Made by a program: the position numbers and the translations under genes. This document shows positions 1 to 11,372 of a stretch of DNA of 64,000 nt, piece by piece. The notes under the pieces were generated by a model, which searched no databases, was not told where the DNA came from, and was given only the letters and a program-made list of their open reading frames with translations. Positions within the stretch are counted from its first letter, which is position 1; the number at the start of each line of letters is the position of its first letter. Source of the DNA: Cyrtodaria siliqua (Eukaryota > Mollusca > Bivalvia > Adapedonta > Hiatellidae); contig JAWPHD010003275.1 of NCBI GenBank assembly GCA_037043455.1, positions 62,001 to 126,000 on the forward strand, read 5' to 3'.

Positions 1-455
1 AAACAAATATGTATTTCAAACTTTTAATGCATTTAATCACAAGTTTTGTTCGTTTTTGTTGTCCAAAAGTCACAGTTTTCCAACCGACATAAATACCCAT
101 AATCCTTGGCCATATATGTACCTTTTAATAAGGCGGCACTTAGAACGGGTTTATGACCCGGAATTCTTTACCATTTTTTCTGATTATTTCTGACTAAAGA
201 ACACATCTGATGAAGTAATAATAAATAGCAGAATAGTAAAATTTGTTACAAATAACGATTAATTAAGAATATAATTATAATTTCCAGAATAACAATTACT
301 AATTGAATTTTATGTTCAGATGCCGCGAAGCCGGTAATAGTAACCGCCATAATCCGGGCATTCAAATTTTCCCAAAACAAAAGTAAATTGTCTTCTGCTT
401 CCATTTTTTTTTAAAGTTATTGAATAATTATGCATTAAAATGACTGTATTTAGAA
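1..455. other. AT-rich non-coding stretch, nothing recognised
   Basis: No open frame of note, no repeat family that recurs elsewhere in the window and no RNA-like fold was seen here. Confidence 0.5.
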
Positions 456-1500
456 ACAACAAGCCCAAGAGGGCCTGTGGACGCTCTACTGGCTAATATG
501 GCTCTTCAATGAAGAACATCAATGAAGCGAGTGACTATTGTCTTTAAAAGAGGCAAAATATAGCATTTTTAACTAAATCAAGAGCCATAACTCTGCCATT
601 ACTAGTCCAATCTTGCGTGTTTTCAAACTTGGTCAGTAGAGATAATAAAAATTAAAAAAAAGTAAAAATAAAATCAAAAAGTAAAAAAAGTAAAAAAAAA
701 GAAAAAAAAAGTAAAAAAAATCAAATTATTAAGAAATATAAAAAAAAAGGAAAAAAGAAAAAAAAAGTAAAAAAATCTGGTAAAATTTGGTAAAGATCAG
801 ATAAAAAAAATGAAGGCCCTATCGCCTTAACAAGGCAAACTATAGCATATTTAACAAAATGAAGGGCCATAACACCGCTGTTACTGGTCCGATTCTTCGA
901 GCTTTTATTGACATTAACAATCTGGTAAAATTTGGTAAAGATCGGATGAAAAAGGAAGGCCCTATCGTCTTAAAGAGGCAAAATACAGCATTTTTAACTA
1001 ATCAAGGGCCATAACTCCGCTGTTACTGGTCCGATCTAGCTGGTTTTCAAACTTGTCCGAGCTTTCATTAACAATCTGTTAAAGTTTGGTAAAGACCAGA
1101 TGAAAAATAAAGGCCCTATCGTCTTAACGTGGCAAAATATAGCATTTTTAACTAAATCAAGGGCCATAACTCCGCTGTTACTGGTCTGATCTGCTTGGCT
1201 TTCGAACTTATCCAAGCTTTTATTGACACTAACAATCTGGTAAAGTTTGGTAAAGATCGGATGAAAAATGGAGGCCCTATCGTCCTAACGAGGCAAAATA
1301 TAGCATTTTTAACTAAATCAAGGACCATAACTCCGCTGTTACATGTCCGATTTGGCTGGTTTTCGAACTTGTCCAAGCTATCATTGATATTACTAATCTG
1401 GTAAAGTTTGGTAAAGATCAGATGAAAAATGAAGGCCCTATCGTCTTAACGTGACAAAAGTTAACGACGGACGGCAGACATCTGGGCATCCCATAAGCAG
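456..1500 (+). repeat. Interspersed element built of ~150-160 bp diverged tandem units
   Basis: The element starts with a head containing CCCAAGAGGGCCTG near 470, the same head seen at about 34620. It then repeats a ~145-160 bp unit. The unit marker AATCTGGTAAA (or a one-base variant) recurs near 774, 919, 1073, 1234 and 1395, each with an AGGGCCATAACTCCGCTGTTA-type segment. It ends near 1500 after GACGGACGGCAGACATCTGG. Heads and tails of this kind recur through the window, so this is a dispersed repeat with internal tandem growth. The two short open frames inside are by-products of the repeat. The class is unknown to me. Confidence 0.65.
640..776. repeat. A-rich low-complexity tract
   Basis: Runs of A broken by single G or T (AAAAAGTAAAA-like) interrupt the first unit of the surrounding tandem element. 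Confidence 0.8.
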
Positions 1501-2910
1501 CTAAAAATTGCACCTTTTACCTGTGCAGTTTAACTCAGAGTTTGTCTACGCAAAGTGTCGTGGCGTAGGTACGCCGAGAGCTTTTCGCCTAGCTGATTCC
1601 CACCCTGAGTAGTTTTATCATCCAAACTTTGCATAAGTACGCGATTTGCACTCGGCGTGAAAGAGTAAAGTGTGGGCTTCGCGTGAGCTGTACTGTATAA
1701 TCCTTTGAAGCTGACGCAAGTAAGCTACATCCTCTATTAATACTTTTGAGGACGGGTTAGTCTTTTTATTTAACCGAAAGATACGCAATAAAAATGTGTA
1801 TGTCTCTGACAGATAATGGAATGGACAGCTCCATGACTGATTACACACATTTTATGGATGTTTATTTATATGGCATGGTCAGTAATTGTGTAATTCCTAG
1901 GTTTCAGCAAGGGTTTGGTTTGCTTGTTTGGAATTAATGGGAGATTGATAGATGATTGTTTTCAACGTTGGTTGATAAAGACAGTAAAAAGTTACGATCA
2001 TAAACTTTATTTAATGTCTAAATGCATCGCCGACAAACAAGCTTTTTGCCACAATTAAATTCGCTGTACCGTATTATTCTGCTGGCTGTGTTTTTAATTA
2101 TCGTGAAATATTTTTTAATCTTTTATTTTCAGCGAATGGTTCATCTAGGAAAACTGATATTTTGATGCGCATTATACACGAAAACAACTTTTTTTACCCA
2201 AGTTTGACCTAAAGGAAGGGAGTGCGCAATATACACAGTAAAATACGGTATGGATTTAAAGGAATTTTCAGGGCTTTAATGACCCTTTTCGCAACTCAAT
2301 GGCTTTTCAATGCCTTGAAAACTATTTTCAAAATTCAAAGACTTTTCCTGATTTTAACGTAGCATGGAATCCTTGCTTAAAACAATACAAAGTTTTAAAG
2401 GGACCAGTTTTCTTGGTGCATACAAGAATCAGAAATCTTGAACAGGACTGGAACATAGCTGGTTATAAATCACCTAAGACAGCCGATGTAATAGTCGAAA
2501 ATGAACAATTAAGAAACGATATGTTAGCTATTTAGCAGAAACAGAGCCTGCCAAATTATTGTAAAAACCTGATGAAGTGGGATAACACCCGCCAAATCTT
2601 GCCAAAACTCTGCACATCTCCGCATTCATTTCTCTTCAATCACTTACAAAACAGCTTTTTTACCCCCTGCTGCAAAACAAAATGTCCCAAATACAATCCG
2701 AAACGCAGTTATCATGCAAGTTTTGCATTAATAAAATGCTATTGTTTTTAACAGCAGGAGTGGAAAGGGTCACAATGCAAAATCTTGATTGTTTTTCTAA
2801 ATTTGTTTTTCCTAAGGAGAAATGTACTGTACACGATCCACCTAAAGTCATATAGATATGTATTAGATGAGAGTGTGGACAAACAATTTTATACACTAAA
2901 ATAATGAACA
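1501..2910. other. Unassigned non-coding sequence
   Basis: Short open frames of 76-83 codons occur on both strands but show no domain, no repeat logic and no conserved copy. No RNA gene was recognised. Confidence 0.45.
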
Positions 2911-3154
2911 ATTGAATTGAATTGAACTGAATTGGACATTATAGTCGCACCAACAGCTAAGGTCATATGACGACTTTCCAGCTTCATTGGTGGAGGAAGA
3001 TCCCAGGTTTCCCTCCTGGCAATTGTCGTTCAACAAGCCAGCTGGATAGCTTCCTCACATAAGGATTCCTAGGCCCTTGAGAGATCGAACCCACAGTGAT
3101 GAGGGGCAAGTGATTTCAAGTCAGAGACACTAACCACTCGGCCAGGGATGCCCC
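2911..3154 (-). mobile_element. tRNA-derived SINE, family 2 (Leu/Ser-tRNA-like head)
   Basis: Read on the minus strand, the element begins GCATCCCTGGCCGAGTGG, an A-box-like start. A B-box-like GGTTCGATC lies about 55 bases on. A body shared with the copies at 19375, 51063 and 57405 follows, and the end is an AATTG-rich tail. The flanks AAAATAATGAAC and AAAATAATAATC look like an imperfect target-site duplication. Pol III boxes plus a short-repeat tail are the hallmark of SINEs mobilised by a LINE. The host LINE is not visible. Confidence 0.8.
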
Positions 3155-3696
3155 AAAATAATAATCAAATAACTTCTAATGTTCAAGATACATAATTGTG
3201 AAAATTGAAGAGTTAAGTTTATTTCATCTATTTCTTCTGTTCAGTTCCTCAGTAAACTTACATTAATAATGTATATTTGACGACAATTTGCAAATCTCAA
3301 AATCACTCAGGAATGTACAATGTATTAATAATAATTACACAATATCATCTAGAGAGCCTGATCCAGTTTTTCGCAGACGTGTGCGTTAATGTTTTGGAGA
3401 AAAAAAAGTAAAACACATACAAAAAGTTCCTTCTCAGCTTATTTTTAATTTTGCTCAATCCTTTTCTCTGTTTTAGAGAGGCGTATTAATGCATTTTTTC
3501 CTGCTTTAGCAGAGACAGGTCACGAGTCCATGCTTCAGAGCTATACATCTCCCTGTTTTCAGTTTGTTTACATGATAGTTTCATGAAGCCTTTAGTAGAT
3601 GATTTTCACTGGATTTGGTCTAAAAGTTTGTTTAAATAAAATTGTCAATGAGCAAAAACAAGAGGCACTGGCTGTCGATAAGACACGATGCCAATA
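3155..3696. other. Unassigned non-coding sequence
   Basis: Nothing recognised on either strand. Confidence 0.4.
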
Positions 3697-4535
3697 AAGT
3701 GTGAAATCAATCTCATTAAAATCAGACCCTTTATCATGCTGCAATACTCTACTCTACTAAGGATCTGACAACACTGCATTGGAGGTCACGTGGGACTAAC
3801 CTTACGATTAGCTAGATTTCAGCCTACAAAATTGCTCGGTATTGAGTGCTTCACTGCGCATGTCGCGTTTCAGTCAAACGCTGTGGAGCAGTCTACGCTC
3901 GGTATTAAAGGAGACAATGTCCGTAACATTTAGCTTATAATACACTTAATAATATTGTGTCGACAAACATAACACGCCAACCATTATTGAATATTTACTG
4001 AAAAACACATAAGACTGTTTGACAGAATTCAATAGCGGTTCACAAAAAAAAGACCGATTCGAGAGGTTGAACCCACGCTAAAATTACGCTCGCAAAATGT
4101 CGCAACAGTCCATGTCACTACCGACATACTATTTAGAAAATATAATGTTGCAGTAATCTCGGTAGAATTTATATTTTTCAGTTCCGAATGTTCACTTGCT
4201 TCGTATTCTTGATGTAAAACATGCCATTTAGTGCATGTCTGAATTTATCGTGCAATCCACAGCAATAACACACGAATATTTTTTGGACAGATCTATGTGT
4301 TTTATGTTGATTTTCGTTTGTTCAGTTCACTCGAGCATCATCTAAAGTGCATATGAAACACGCGATTTCATTGGTTGAATTTAGTTGATCTTCTCATGAA
4401 TATTTATTAGATGAGAGGTCAATCTGACGTGACCTCCAAGGCAGTGTTGTCAGATCCTACAGTGGAGAGTATATATACATAGTATCAAAGCATAATTAGA
4501 ATATGGTTTTAATGAGATTGGTGTGAACTTTCTAT
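3697..4535. mobile_element. Non-autonomous DNA transposon with ~100 bp terminal inverted repeats
   Basis: The left end (from about 3697, GTGAAATCAATCTCATT) and the right end (to about 4535) are inverted repeats over roughly 100 bases. GGATCTGACAACACTGC is at about 3762-3778 and its complement at about 4438-4455. The ~600 bp interior has no transposase frame. This is the layout of a long-TIR MITE. A clear target duplication was not found, so the superfamily is open. Confidence 0.65.
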
Positions 4536-5021
4536 GCATTTGTGTGAAGTAGTTTCGGAGATGTGCAAGCTTACAAAATACAAAATTTAACCATGTTTTT
4601 CAAAGTCAGGTGCCATAATTTTGATAAAATATAAGCATGAGTTATAGAACCTGACTCTATCATGTTGTCTAATGATGTTAAAGACATGTGTGAAGATTCA
4701 ATCCATTGTGTGATGTTGTTTCCAAGAAACGAGCTTACACACAAGGCTTTAATCACTTTATCTCATCAACTCTTTTGTCAGAAACAGATTAGCTGAAAAT
4801 TGAAAACTCAGCATTTGATTACATTTTACCAGTATTTAAACGATGCAGAATATGATCAAGTGGTGACATTACACCTCATCAATCTTTTGTGTTTATACAG
4901 AGTTGTTGTCCTTCATTATTGAAATATAAGCAAATTTCAGCTAAGGTACATGTTAAGTTTAGTAAACACTTTCTTATTTTCACAAAATTTTAATTGAAGG
5001 TTTGTTTCAATAAGATCAAGT
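4536..5021. other. Unassigned non-coding sequence
   Basis: Nothing recognised. One 61-codon minus-strand frame (4571-4756) has no supporting feature. Confidence 0.4.
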
Positions 5022-5225
5022 TTAACCCTTTACATATATATAATGTACTGTTCTTTCTTTGAATTAAGACCATTCCATTTATGTGACAAAGGGGTGTTTT
5101 AGGGAAAATGGCTGATCAGCAGCCAAACATTGTAAACCCTGATCAGCCTGCGAGTTGGACATTGTAAACTGGGTTTACAATGGATGTAAAGGCTATTATA
5201 GTCGTGCTTAGCAGGTTAAGGGTTA
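5022..5225 (+). mobile_element. GGGTTA-ended hairpin MITE, copy 1
   Basis: This ~200 bp element begins TTAACCC with an ACATATATATAATG stretch and ends GGTTAAGGGTTA. It has internal GATCAGC-type inverted repeats. Related copies lie at 6497-6598 (partial), 18092-18290, 20305-20440 (reverse) and 61371-61606 (reverse). The interior is non-coding. Confidence 0.7.
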
Positions 5226-5280
5226 ATAATAAACAAGATCGGTCTATGCATATGGGAATTATTGCCTTGATTATGTTGAA

Positions 5281-5600
5281 TTGAATTGAATGTTGTTTAA
5301 CGGCTCATCAACACAGTACAGGTTATTTAGAGCCGCCCCAGAGAGAGGGGAAGGATACATAGGAATCCGGGAACCTGCCCTACTCTTATTATCGAATAGA
5401 TTCCTATGGTTCTTTAACGTGCTCGGTTGATAGACCGATACACGGGACCGCCCGGTTTACGTCCCCATCCGACGGACGAGGCTAAGGAAAAGTGTCTTGC
5501 CCAAGAACACACCGACGGAACTCAGTGGCACCACGGAGGACTGAACCCGGGGCCTCCGGTTACAAATCCGCCGCGCTACCGACTGCGCCACGCCAGCCCT
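5281..5600 (-). mobile_element. Full-length tRNA-derived SINE, family 1
   Basis: On the minus strand the element has an A box TGGCGCAGTCGG (5579-5590), a B-box-like GGTTCAGTCC (5538-5547), a ~200 bp body and an AATTCAATTC tail. A 15-bp target duplication CTTGATTATGTTGAA flanks it at 5266-5280 and 5601-5615. This is the best reference copy for the family. Others are at 7790-8362, 18300-18470, 33567-33850, 36476-36718 and 60504-60721. Confidence 0.9.
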
Positions 5601-5615
5601 CTTGATTATGTTGAA

Positions 5616-6496
5616 AGAAGAGATTATGTTGAAAGAAGAGAAGAGAATTCAAAGTTTCGAATGTTCACCATACTTTAGGTGAAGGATTTTCATTGGTGGC
5701 GCGCAGCATGCAGCCTATATTTGTATTGCATATGGAGGAGCACGTGACATATGGAGGAGCACGTGATTAAAAATGTTGGGGTAAAAGACTGGCCATAAGA
5801 TTGTGTTGTTGTATTGAAATTGCTGTATTTCATGATCAGCCCTACGTGGCACACACCTGACGAAAATCAGTGTCAAACATTCAAAAATCCAAACTGTATG
5901 ATATCTTACCACTACAAATCACTTCTTCCGAATACATGTCCACCTACCCCAGTCATTTGTCATAGTACACATTTCACTGATCATATCAGCTTCATTTTTG
6001 ATAATTTTTTTACTTAATTCAAACTACCTAAACATTCTAAAAATCTTCATAACATTCTAGAAATATATTTCATCAGCAATTAATGCAAACACTTAAATAT
6101 GTTTTGATATCTTAAGTATGTGCCTTTGTTCTCGAGTTACTATTTATTGCTTACTGTTGACATATACCTTTTTATACTTTTTAAAATATTTCTACATTTT
6201 TGTTGTTATATAATAAAAATTTGCAAATAAATACACCTTTGTTTCCTCCTTTTGAAAACATTCTGCCCGCCCTGATGCTTTGCATCAGTTTCTTCTTGTT
6301 ATGATTGTGTTGCAAGTTTCAAGTCAAGGTCAATGTGATGCAATTGTTTGTGTTATGGACTGCTACAGATATTGTGGTGATATGTCACATCAAATCACAA
6401 GTCATGAAGTCTATTAGTCCAGTCCAACTATTTTACAGTTTGTTTGTTTTGTTTGAATTCTGTTTTATTTTATTGTATATACAAATATAACATGGC
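5616..6496. other. Unassigned non-coding sequence
   Basis: Two partial tandem copies of GATTATGTTGAAAGAAGAG lie just after the SINE. The rest is AT-rich with no supported gene. Confidence 0.4.
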
Positions 6497-6598
6497 CGAG
6501 TTACCGAGTAAGAGTTACTCGCAGGCTGATCTGGGTATACAATGGATGCTTAGTATAAGGCTATTATAGTTACATGCTTAGCTGGTTAATGGTTAACA
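6497..6598 (+). mobile_element. GGGTTA-ended MITE, right-end fragment
   Basis: About 100 bp match the right half of the 18092-18290 copy, including ACTCGCAGGCTGATCTGGG and the GGCTATTATAGT segment, ending in GGTTAATGGTTA. Confidence 0.65.
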
Positions 6599-7129
6599 AC
6601 TATGCTAATTTAACTGCAGGAGAAGACATTAATAGACATTTTTATCACAAAACATGGCTTCTGTGAGTCTAATAAAGCCATGACTTAAATATCATAATAC
6701 ACCAGTGTATTAACTATGCCTCATGAGGACTGAATCACTGCCTTTGTACACAAGGGATATCAGCTCATTCATTTGCATGGTATATCATATACAGTCAGAC
6801 AGAGCTTACTATTTATTAAGTATTATTTGAGGTCTTACTTTAAAATTGCATGTAATCAAGCCGCATAACCATTTTTTTCGACGTCATTTTAACAAGAAAC
6901 AATGTCATGAATTCACTTACATACTGACGTTGGGTAAAAGTCAAGATGAAGTTAATGCCATATGGGTGTTTTGTGATTTTTGTGTAAATATTGTGACTAC
7001 TGCAGTAAATATAAAAGTCATGTTAAATTTGCTTTACACGGTACTACCCAGTTTACCTTCCTTTGACGGACAAAGCAAAGGGACAAACTGAAAAAAACAA
7101 CAGTGGCACCGATGACACGTGAACACGTC
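6599..7129. repeat. Non-coding stretch with a dispersed segment shared with ~21780
   Basis: 6653-6790 resembles 21778-21870 (ACATGGCTTCTG, AATAAAGCCA, CATAATACAC). The remainder, including an 81-codon frame at 6846-7091, is unassigned. Confidence 0.4.
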
Positions 7130-7720
7130 GTGATCTCCGGCTTCAGAGCTATCCAATGCCTGGGTCACTCGGCCCCAATGCTGTAGAGGCTTGAATCGTG
7201 ATCTCGTGATCTCGTGATTCAGAGTCTAACGTGCTATCCACTGCCAGATTCACTCCCGTCCCAGTGCTGTAGAGGCTTGAATCGGGATCTGTCATGCTAT
7301 CCACTGCCAGGTTCACCCTGGCCCCAATGCCGTAGAGTCTTGAATCCTGATCTTGTGATTCAGAGCTTATTGCGCTATTCACTGTATGGGCAGATCGCCC
7401 CGGCCCCAATGCTGGTGAGGCTTGAATCAGAATCTCGTGATTCAGAGTCTACTGTGCTAATGACTGCCGCAGCCTGGGTCACCCTGGCCCCAATACCATA
7501 GTGGCTTGAATCATGATCTTGTGATAAACAGCCTATTGCACTATCCACTGTATGGGTTGATCGCCCTGGCCCCAATGCCGAGGCTTAAATCAGGATCTCG
7601 TGATTCAGAGTCTATCAAGCTAGACTGCCTGCCTGGGTCGCTCCGCCCCTAATGCCAATGAGGCTTGGACCAGGATCATGTGACTCAGAGTCTATCGCGC
7701 TATCCACTGTCTGGGCCACC
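7130..7720 (-). repeat. Array of about seven tRNA-like ~80 bp monomers
   Basis: The marker AGGCTTGAATC (or a close variant) recurs at 7187, 7273, 7336, 7418, 7502, 7581 and 7661. On the minus strand each monomer reads GGCAGTGGATAGC, then ACTCTGAATC, then ATTCAAGCC. That is the order of an A box/D arm, an anticodon arm (loop-like CTCTGAA) and a B box with one mismatch. The anticodon stem is not well paired, so these are tRNA-like or SINE-head-like relics and not functional tRNAs. Overlapping short frames on both strands are side effects of the period. Confidence 0.65.
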
Positions 7721-7789
7721 ACAGTCCTATACAAACATGTCTGGCTTCATTCTCAAAAACAACAACAACTAAATATTCTCTCCCTTTGT

Positions 7790-8362
7790 CAGGGTTGGCG
7801 CAGCACAGTGGATATCACATTAGACTTCAAATCTGGAGGACCAGTGTTCAAGCCTCACTGGCGACGCTGAGTTTCGTCAGTGTGTTCTTCGGCAAGACAC
7901 TTTTCCTTAGCCTCATCCATCAAATGGGAACATTTCTATCACATCCATCAGATTAGAACATGTCTATCACATCCATCTGATGGGAACATGGCTATCACAT
8001 CCATCCGATGGGAACAAGGCTATCACATCCATCCGGTGGGAACATGTCTATCACATCCATCAGATGGGAACATGTCTATCAACATGTCTATCACATCCAT
8101 CAGATGGGAACATGTCTATCACATCCATCAGATGGGAACATGTCTATCACATCCATCTGATGGGAACATGTCTATCACATCCATCCGATGGGAACTTGTC
8201 TATCTCCGAGCCATCAAAGAACAATACAAATCTGTTAGTTACAGTAAGTTACAGTAAGGCAGGTTCCAGGATTTCTACGTATCCTTCCCCTCCCTCTGGA
8301 TTATCTCTAAATAATGTATGTGTTGATGAGCCATTAAACAACATTCCATTCAATTTAATTCC
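7790..8362 (+). mobile_element. SINE family 1 copy split by an internal minisatellite
   Basis: The head (7790-7913) follows the tRNA-like part and body of the 5281-5600 SINE, through GGCAAGACACTTTTCCTTAG. The end (8206-8362) resumes the same body (TCCGAGC...AAAGAAC) and tail. The gap is filled by a 28-bp tandem array whose unit is itself SINE body sequence. Confidence 0.8.
7914..8205 (+). repeat. 28-bp minisatellite grown from SINE body
   Basis: About ten units carry CATCCATCAGATGGGAACAT followed by GTCTATCA. They align with the SINE segment CGTCCGTCGGATGGGGACG and its later GGTCTATC. One unit is shortened near 8080. Confidence 0.85.
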
Positions 8363-8745
8363 TTTGTTATGTATTCAATTCTCAATACCTACTTATTGGT
8401 ATCCTGTAAATATCTTTTAATATCTGCTCCCATCATGGCATATCTCACTTGTATCTTAACAATACAGTCTCAATAGTTTATTTCTAAAAAGAAAATGCAG
8501 TTTTGCTATTTTCGCCTGTCGTGAAGCCTATGCCAGTTTGTTTACCATTAATAAGGAGATAAACAAGAGAATCAAAAATAATGTGCAAGTTATCCCCCGC
8601 CTTGTGGAACTAAGCCTTTTGGCAAGCATAGAATAAAAAGCACAGAGAAAAAAGGGGTTATATAATGGTTCGGGAATGCCGATACAACAGGTAGCGAAAC
8701 AAGAGAGAAATCTTAATGATGTGAATTATTGTAGGCAAAATCTTT
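8363..8745. other. Unassigned non-coding sequence
   Basis: Nothing recognised. Confidence 0.4.
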
Positions 8746-9120
8746 TGAAAACCATCTATAACTCAGCAAACCATCTGTACTCAGAAAACCATCTGTAACT
8801 CAGCAAACCATCTGTACTCAGAACACCATCTGTAACTCAGCAAACCATCTGTACTCAGAACACCATCTGTAACTCAGCAAACCATCTGTACTCAGAAAAC
8901 CATCTGTAACTCAGCAAACCATCTGTAACTCAGCAAACCATCTGTACTCAGCAAACCATCTGGAACTCAGCAAACCATCTGTACTCAGCAAACCATCTGT
9001 ACTCAGCAAACCATCTATATTCAGCAAACCATCTGTACTCAGCAAACCATTTATACTCAGCAAACCATCTGTACTCAGCAAACCATTTATACTCAGCAAA
9101 CCATCTGTACTCAGCCAACA
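8746..9120 (+). repeat. 18/19-bp minisatellite
   Basis: The unit is CCATCTGTACTCAGCAAA with a 19-bp variant CCATCTGTAACTCAGCAAA. The first half alternates the two as a ~37 bp dimer and the second half is mostly the 18-bp form. Because 18 is a multiple of 3 the minus strand stays open in more than one frame, which is not evidence of a gene. Confidence 0.9.
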
Positions 9121-9584
9121 CTTTATAAGAATCCTCTATAGGTTTTTCCATTGATTTTTGGCACTTAAATTCTTTGAATATCTTATCAGCTGTTAGCAAT
9201 GTGATCAAACAGCAATCAAATCGTACAGAAAATAACTTTATGTCTGAGAATTCTTAAAAAGAGATTACTAGCATTAAAATGAGATATCGCATAAAACATG
9301 GTTTTGAGTTGTCCACTTACACTCTTGTTTCCTCCCAGCAAAAAGAGGCTGCTGACACTGTCATCTGTGACACTGAGAGTTATTCATACAAGCTCTGTAG
9401 CTACTTTTGTTATATCAATGTAAAACTACATAAATGCTATGTTTATATGTAAACAATGATTTTAATCTGCAAACTTCTGACTTTCATGTTTCTATACACT
9501 TTCTATACCTTTTAACTGATCACGTGTGTCACATGTGTCACGCGTGTCACGCTTCCGATATTAAACCTTTTACACTTTTTTCAC
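9121..9584. other. Unassigned non-coding sequence
   Basis: A short run of CACGTGTGTCACATGTGTCA type lies near 9519-9550 and includes one CACGTG E-box. Nothing else was recognised. Confidence 0.4.
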
Positions 9585-9770
9585 CCACACGCCTGCGGGT
9601 TAAAATTCCACAGGAAGCTCGACTTGTAACTGAGAAAGTGTTGATTCTTATGGACAGCGGGAGGTATGAAGTACTGGTTCTACCCAGGAAATAGTGGGTT
9701 GTCTCACATATAGCTTAAAAGCACTGAAAATGACGTAAAACACCAATCAACCAACCAACCTTTACCATTC
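9585..9770 (+). mobile_element. Degenerate tRNA-derived SINE, family 4
   Basis: GCGGGTTAAAATTCC resembles a decayed B box. It is followed by a body with TACTGGTTCTACCCAGGAA that is shared with 60902-61085 and, more loosely, 56398-56580. It ends in a CAATCAACCAACCAACC tail. Confidence 0.6.
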
Positions 9771-9960
9771 TTTACCCCACCTCTGTATGCTAGCCCATCC
9801 CCAACCACCACTATCGTAAGTGCATTCCTTTATCGCTCCCTTTCTCCAGACCCACGCCTCCATCTCTACATATTATGCTAATCCACAACCACACCAACCT
9901 TCAAAACCACATTTCCCAGCATGTTTTTACCATGTCTACTCGGGCAAACTCATGTTTGCC
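9771..9960. other. Pyrimidine-rich spacer
   Basis: A C-rich, non-coding stretch between a SINE and a minisatellite. No feature was seen. Confidence 0.4.
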
Positions 9961-10600
9961 TGGTCATCTGTTACAATATGACCTTATTAATCTATTCCAA
10001 TATGACCTAATTTAAGTAAGGTCATCTGTTCCAGTATGACCTATTTAGTATTGTCATCTGTTTCAATATGACCTAATTAGTAAGGTCATCTATTCCAATA
10101 TGACCTAATTAGTAAGGTCATCTGTTCCAATATGACCTATTTAGTATTGTCATATGTTTCAAAATGACCTAATTAGTAAGGTCATCTATTCCAATGTGAC
10201 ATAATTAGTAAGGTCATCTGCTCCAATATGACCTATTTAGTATTGTCATATGTTTCAATATGACCTAATTAGTATTGTCATCTGTTCCAATATGACCTAA
10301 TTAGTATTGTCACCTGTTCCAATATGACCTAATTAGTATGGTCACTTGTTCCAGTATGATCTAATTAGTATGGTTACCTGTTCCGATATGACCTAATGAG
10401 TATGGTCACCTGTTTGAAAATAACCTAATCAGTACGGTCATCTGTTCTCTATATGACCTAATTTGTATGGTCACCTGTTCCAATACAACCTAATTAGTAA
10501 GGTCACCTGTTCCAATATGATCTAATCAGTAAGGTCACCTGTTCCAATATGACCTAATGAGTATGGTCATCTGTTTCAATATGGCCTAATTAGTATTACC
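9961..10600 (+). repeat. ~32-bp minisatellite rich in AGGTCA / TGACCT half-sites
   Basis: About 20 diverged units, each with GGTCATCTGTTCC and AATATGACCTAATTAGTA. Every unit contains one GGTCA and one TGACC, so the array is a ladder of inverted hexamers. No gene adjoins it closely. Confidence 0.9.
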
Positions 10601-10970
10601 ACACAAAAACATCTACATTATCTCTCACATTATTTGATCGCTGGCCTCCTACTCAGTTTCCTCCTTTGGCTGACGCTCAACAACACTGACAATTCAATCA
10701 ATATACCACTAAACTTTCTGGGAATCTTATTTGTATTTTTGTGATTATTGTTCTTCCATGAAGAATCTGTCAACGTTGTCTGAAGAATTTCTGTCCATGA
10801 AAGGCCCAACACGGGCAAATTAGTAATATTTTAGAAAATATTTACATCGTTTGTAAACTAACTCTCTATCAAGTATACATGTGAATAATACGTGTTGACG
10901 ATATGCGCTGTTTAAAAATGTCTAAATTAGACCGAAAAAATACCTGAATTTGCATTTTTTCCCTTTTTGC
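10601..10970. other. Unassigned non-coding sequence
   Basis: Nothing recognised. A 62-codon minus-strand frame is unsupported. Confidence 0.4.
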
Positions 10971-10994
10971 CTCACAACTTTGAATTGAGTTTAT

Positions 10995-11372
10995 AAACGC
11001 CTAAGGCCTTTTTTTTTTAATAACTTGGTTTACGGATTTTTTCTGAAAAATTACGTCAGGAGGTCGAAATAAAAATAAAAATAAAATTACTCGGGGTGAA
11101 ATTGAGAAAAAATTACAAGCAAAAAGGGGGAGAGAATCAAAAATCGAACATCACTTTTTGTAGATCCCTATCGAAATCCATGTTTAATAGCATACTTTAG
11201 ATAACTGAGCATGTCCTTGACACGAGTGGAAAAAAAGAAAAAAAGAAAAAAAAATTAAAAAAAAAAAATTTAAAAAAAAGAAGTGAAAAGTACATTTTTA
11301 TTTTTTTTCCAAAACGGGAAAATTAGACTCGGCGGATCCGTAAACCAAGACATTAAAAAAAAAAGGCCTAAA
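10995..11372. mobile_element. Foldback element with A-rich interior
   Basis: TTGGTTTACGGAT at about 11025-11037 is mirrored by ATCCGTAAACCAAG at about 11336-11349. On the outer side GGCC plus a poly-T run is mirrored by a poly-A run plus GGCC, giving ~35 bp inverted arms. The interior is A-rich with no frame. Direct copies of AACTTTGAATTGA lie just outside both arms. A MITE is likely. Confidence 0.5.

Noticed and set aside
7149..7575. Short frames on both strands
   Set aside because: They lie in the tRNA-like monomer array and reflect its period.
8911..9208. 62- and 86-codon minus frames with a repeated LLSTDG or WFAEYR pattern
   Set aside because: The 18-bp minisatellite explains both.
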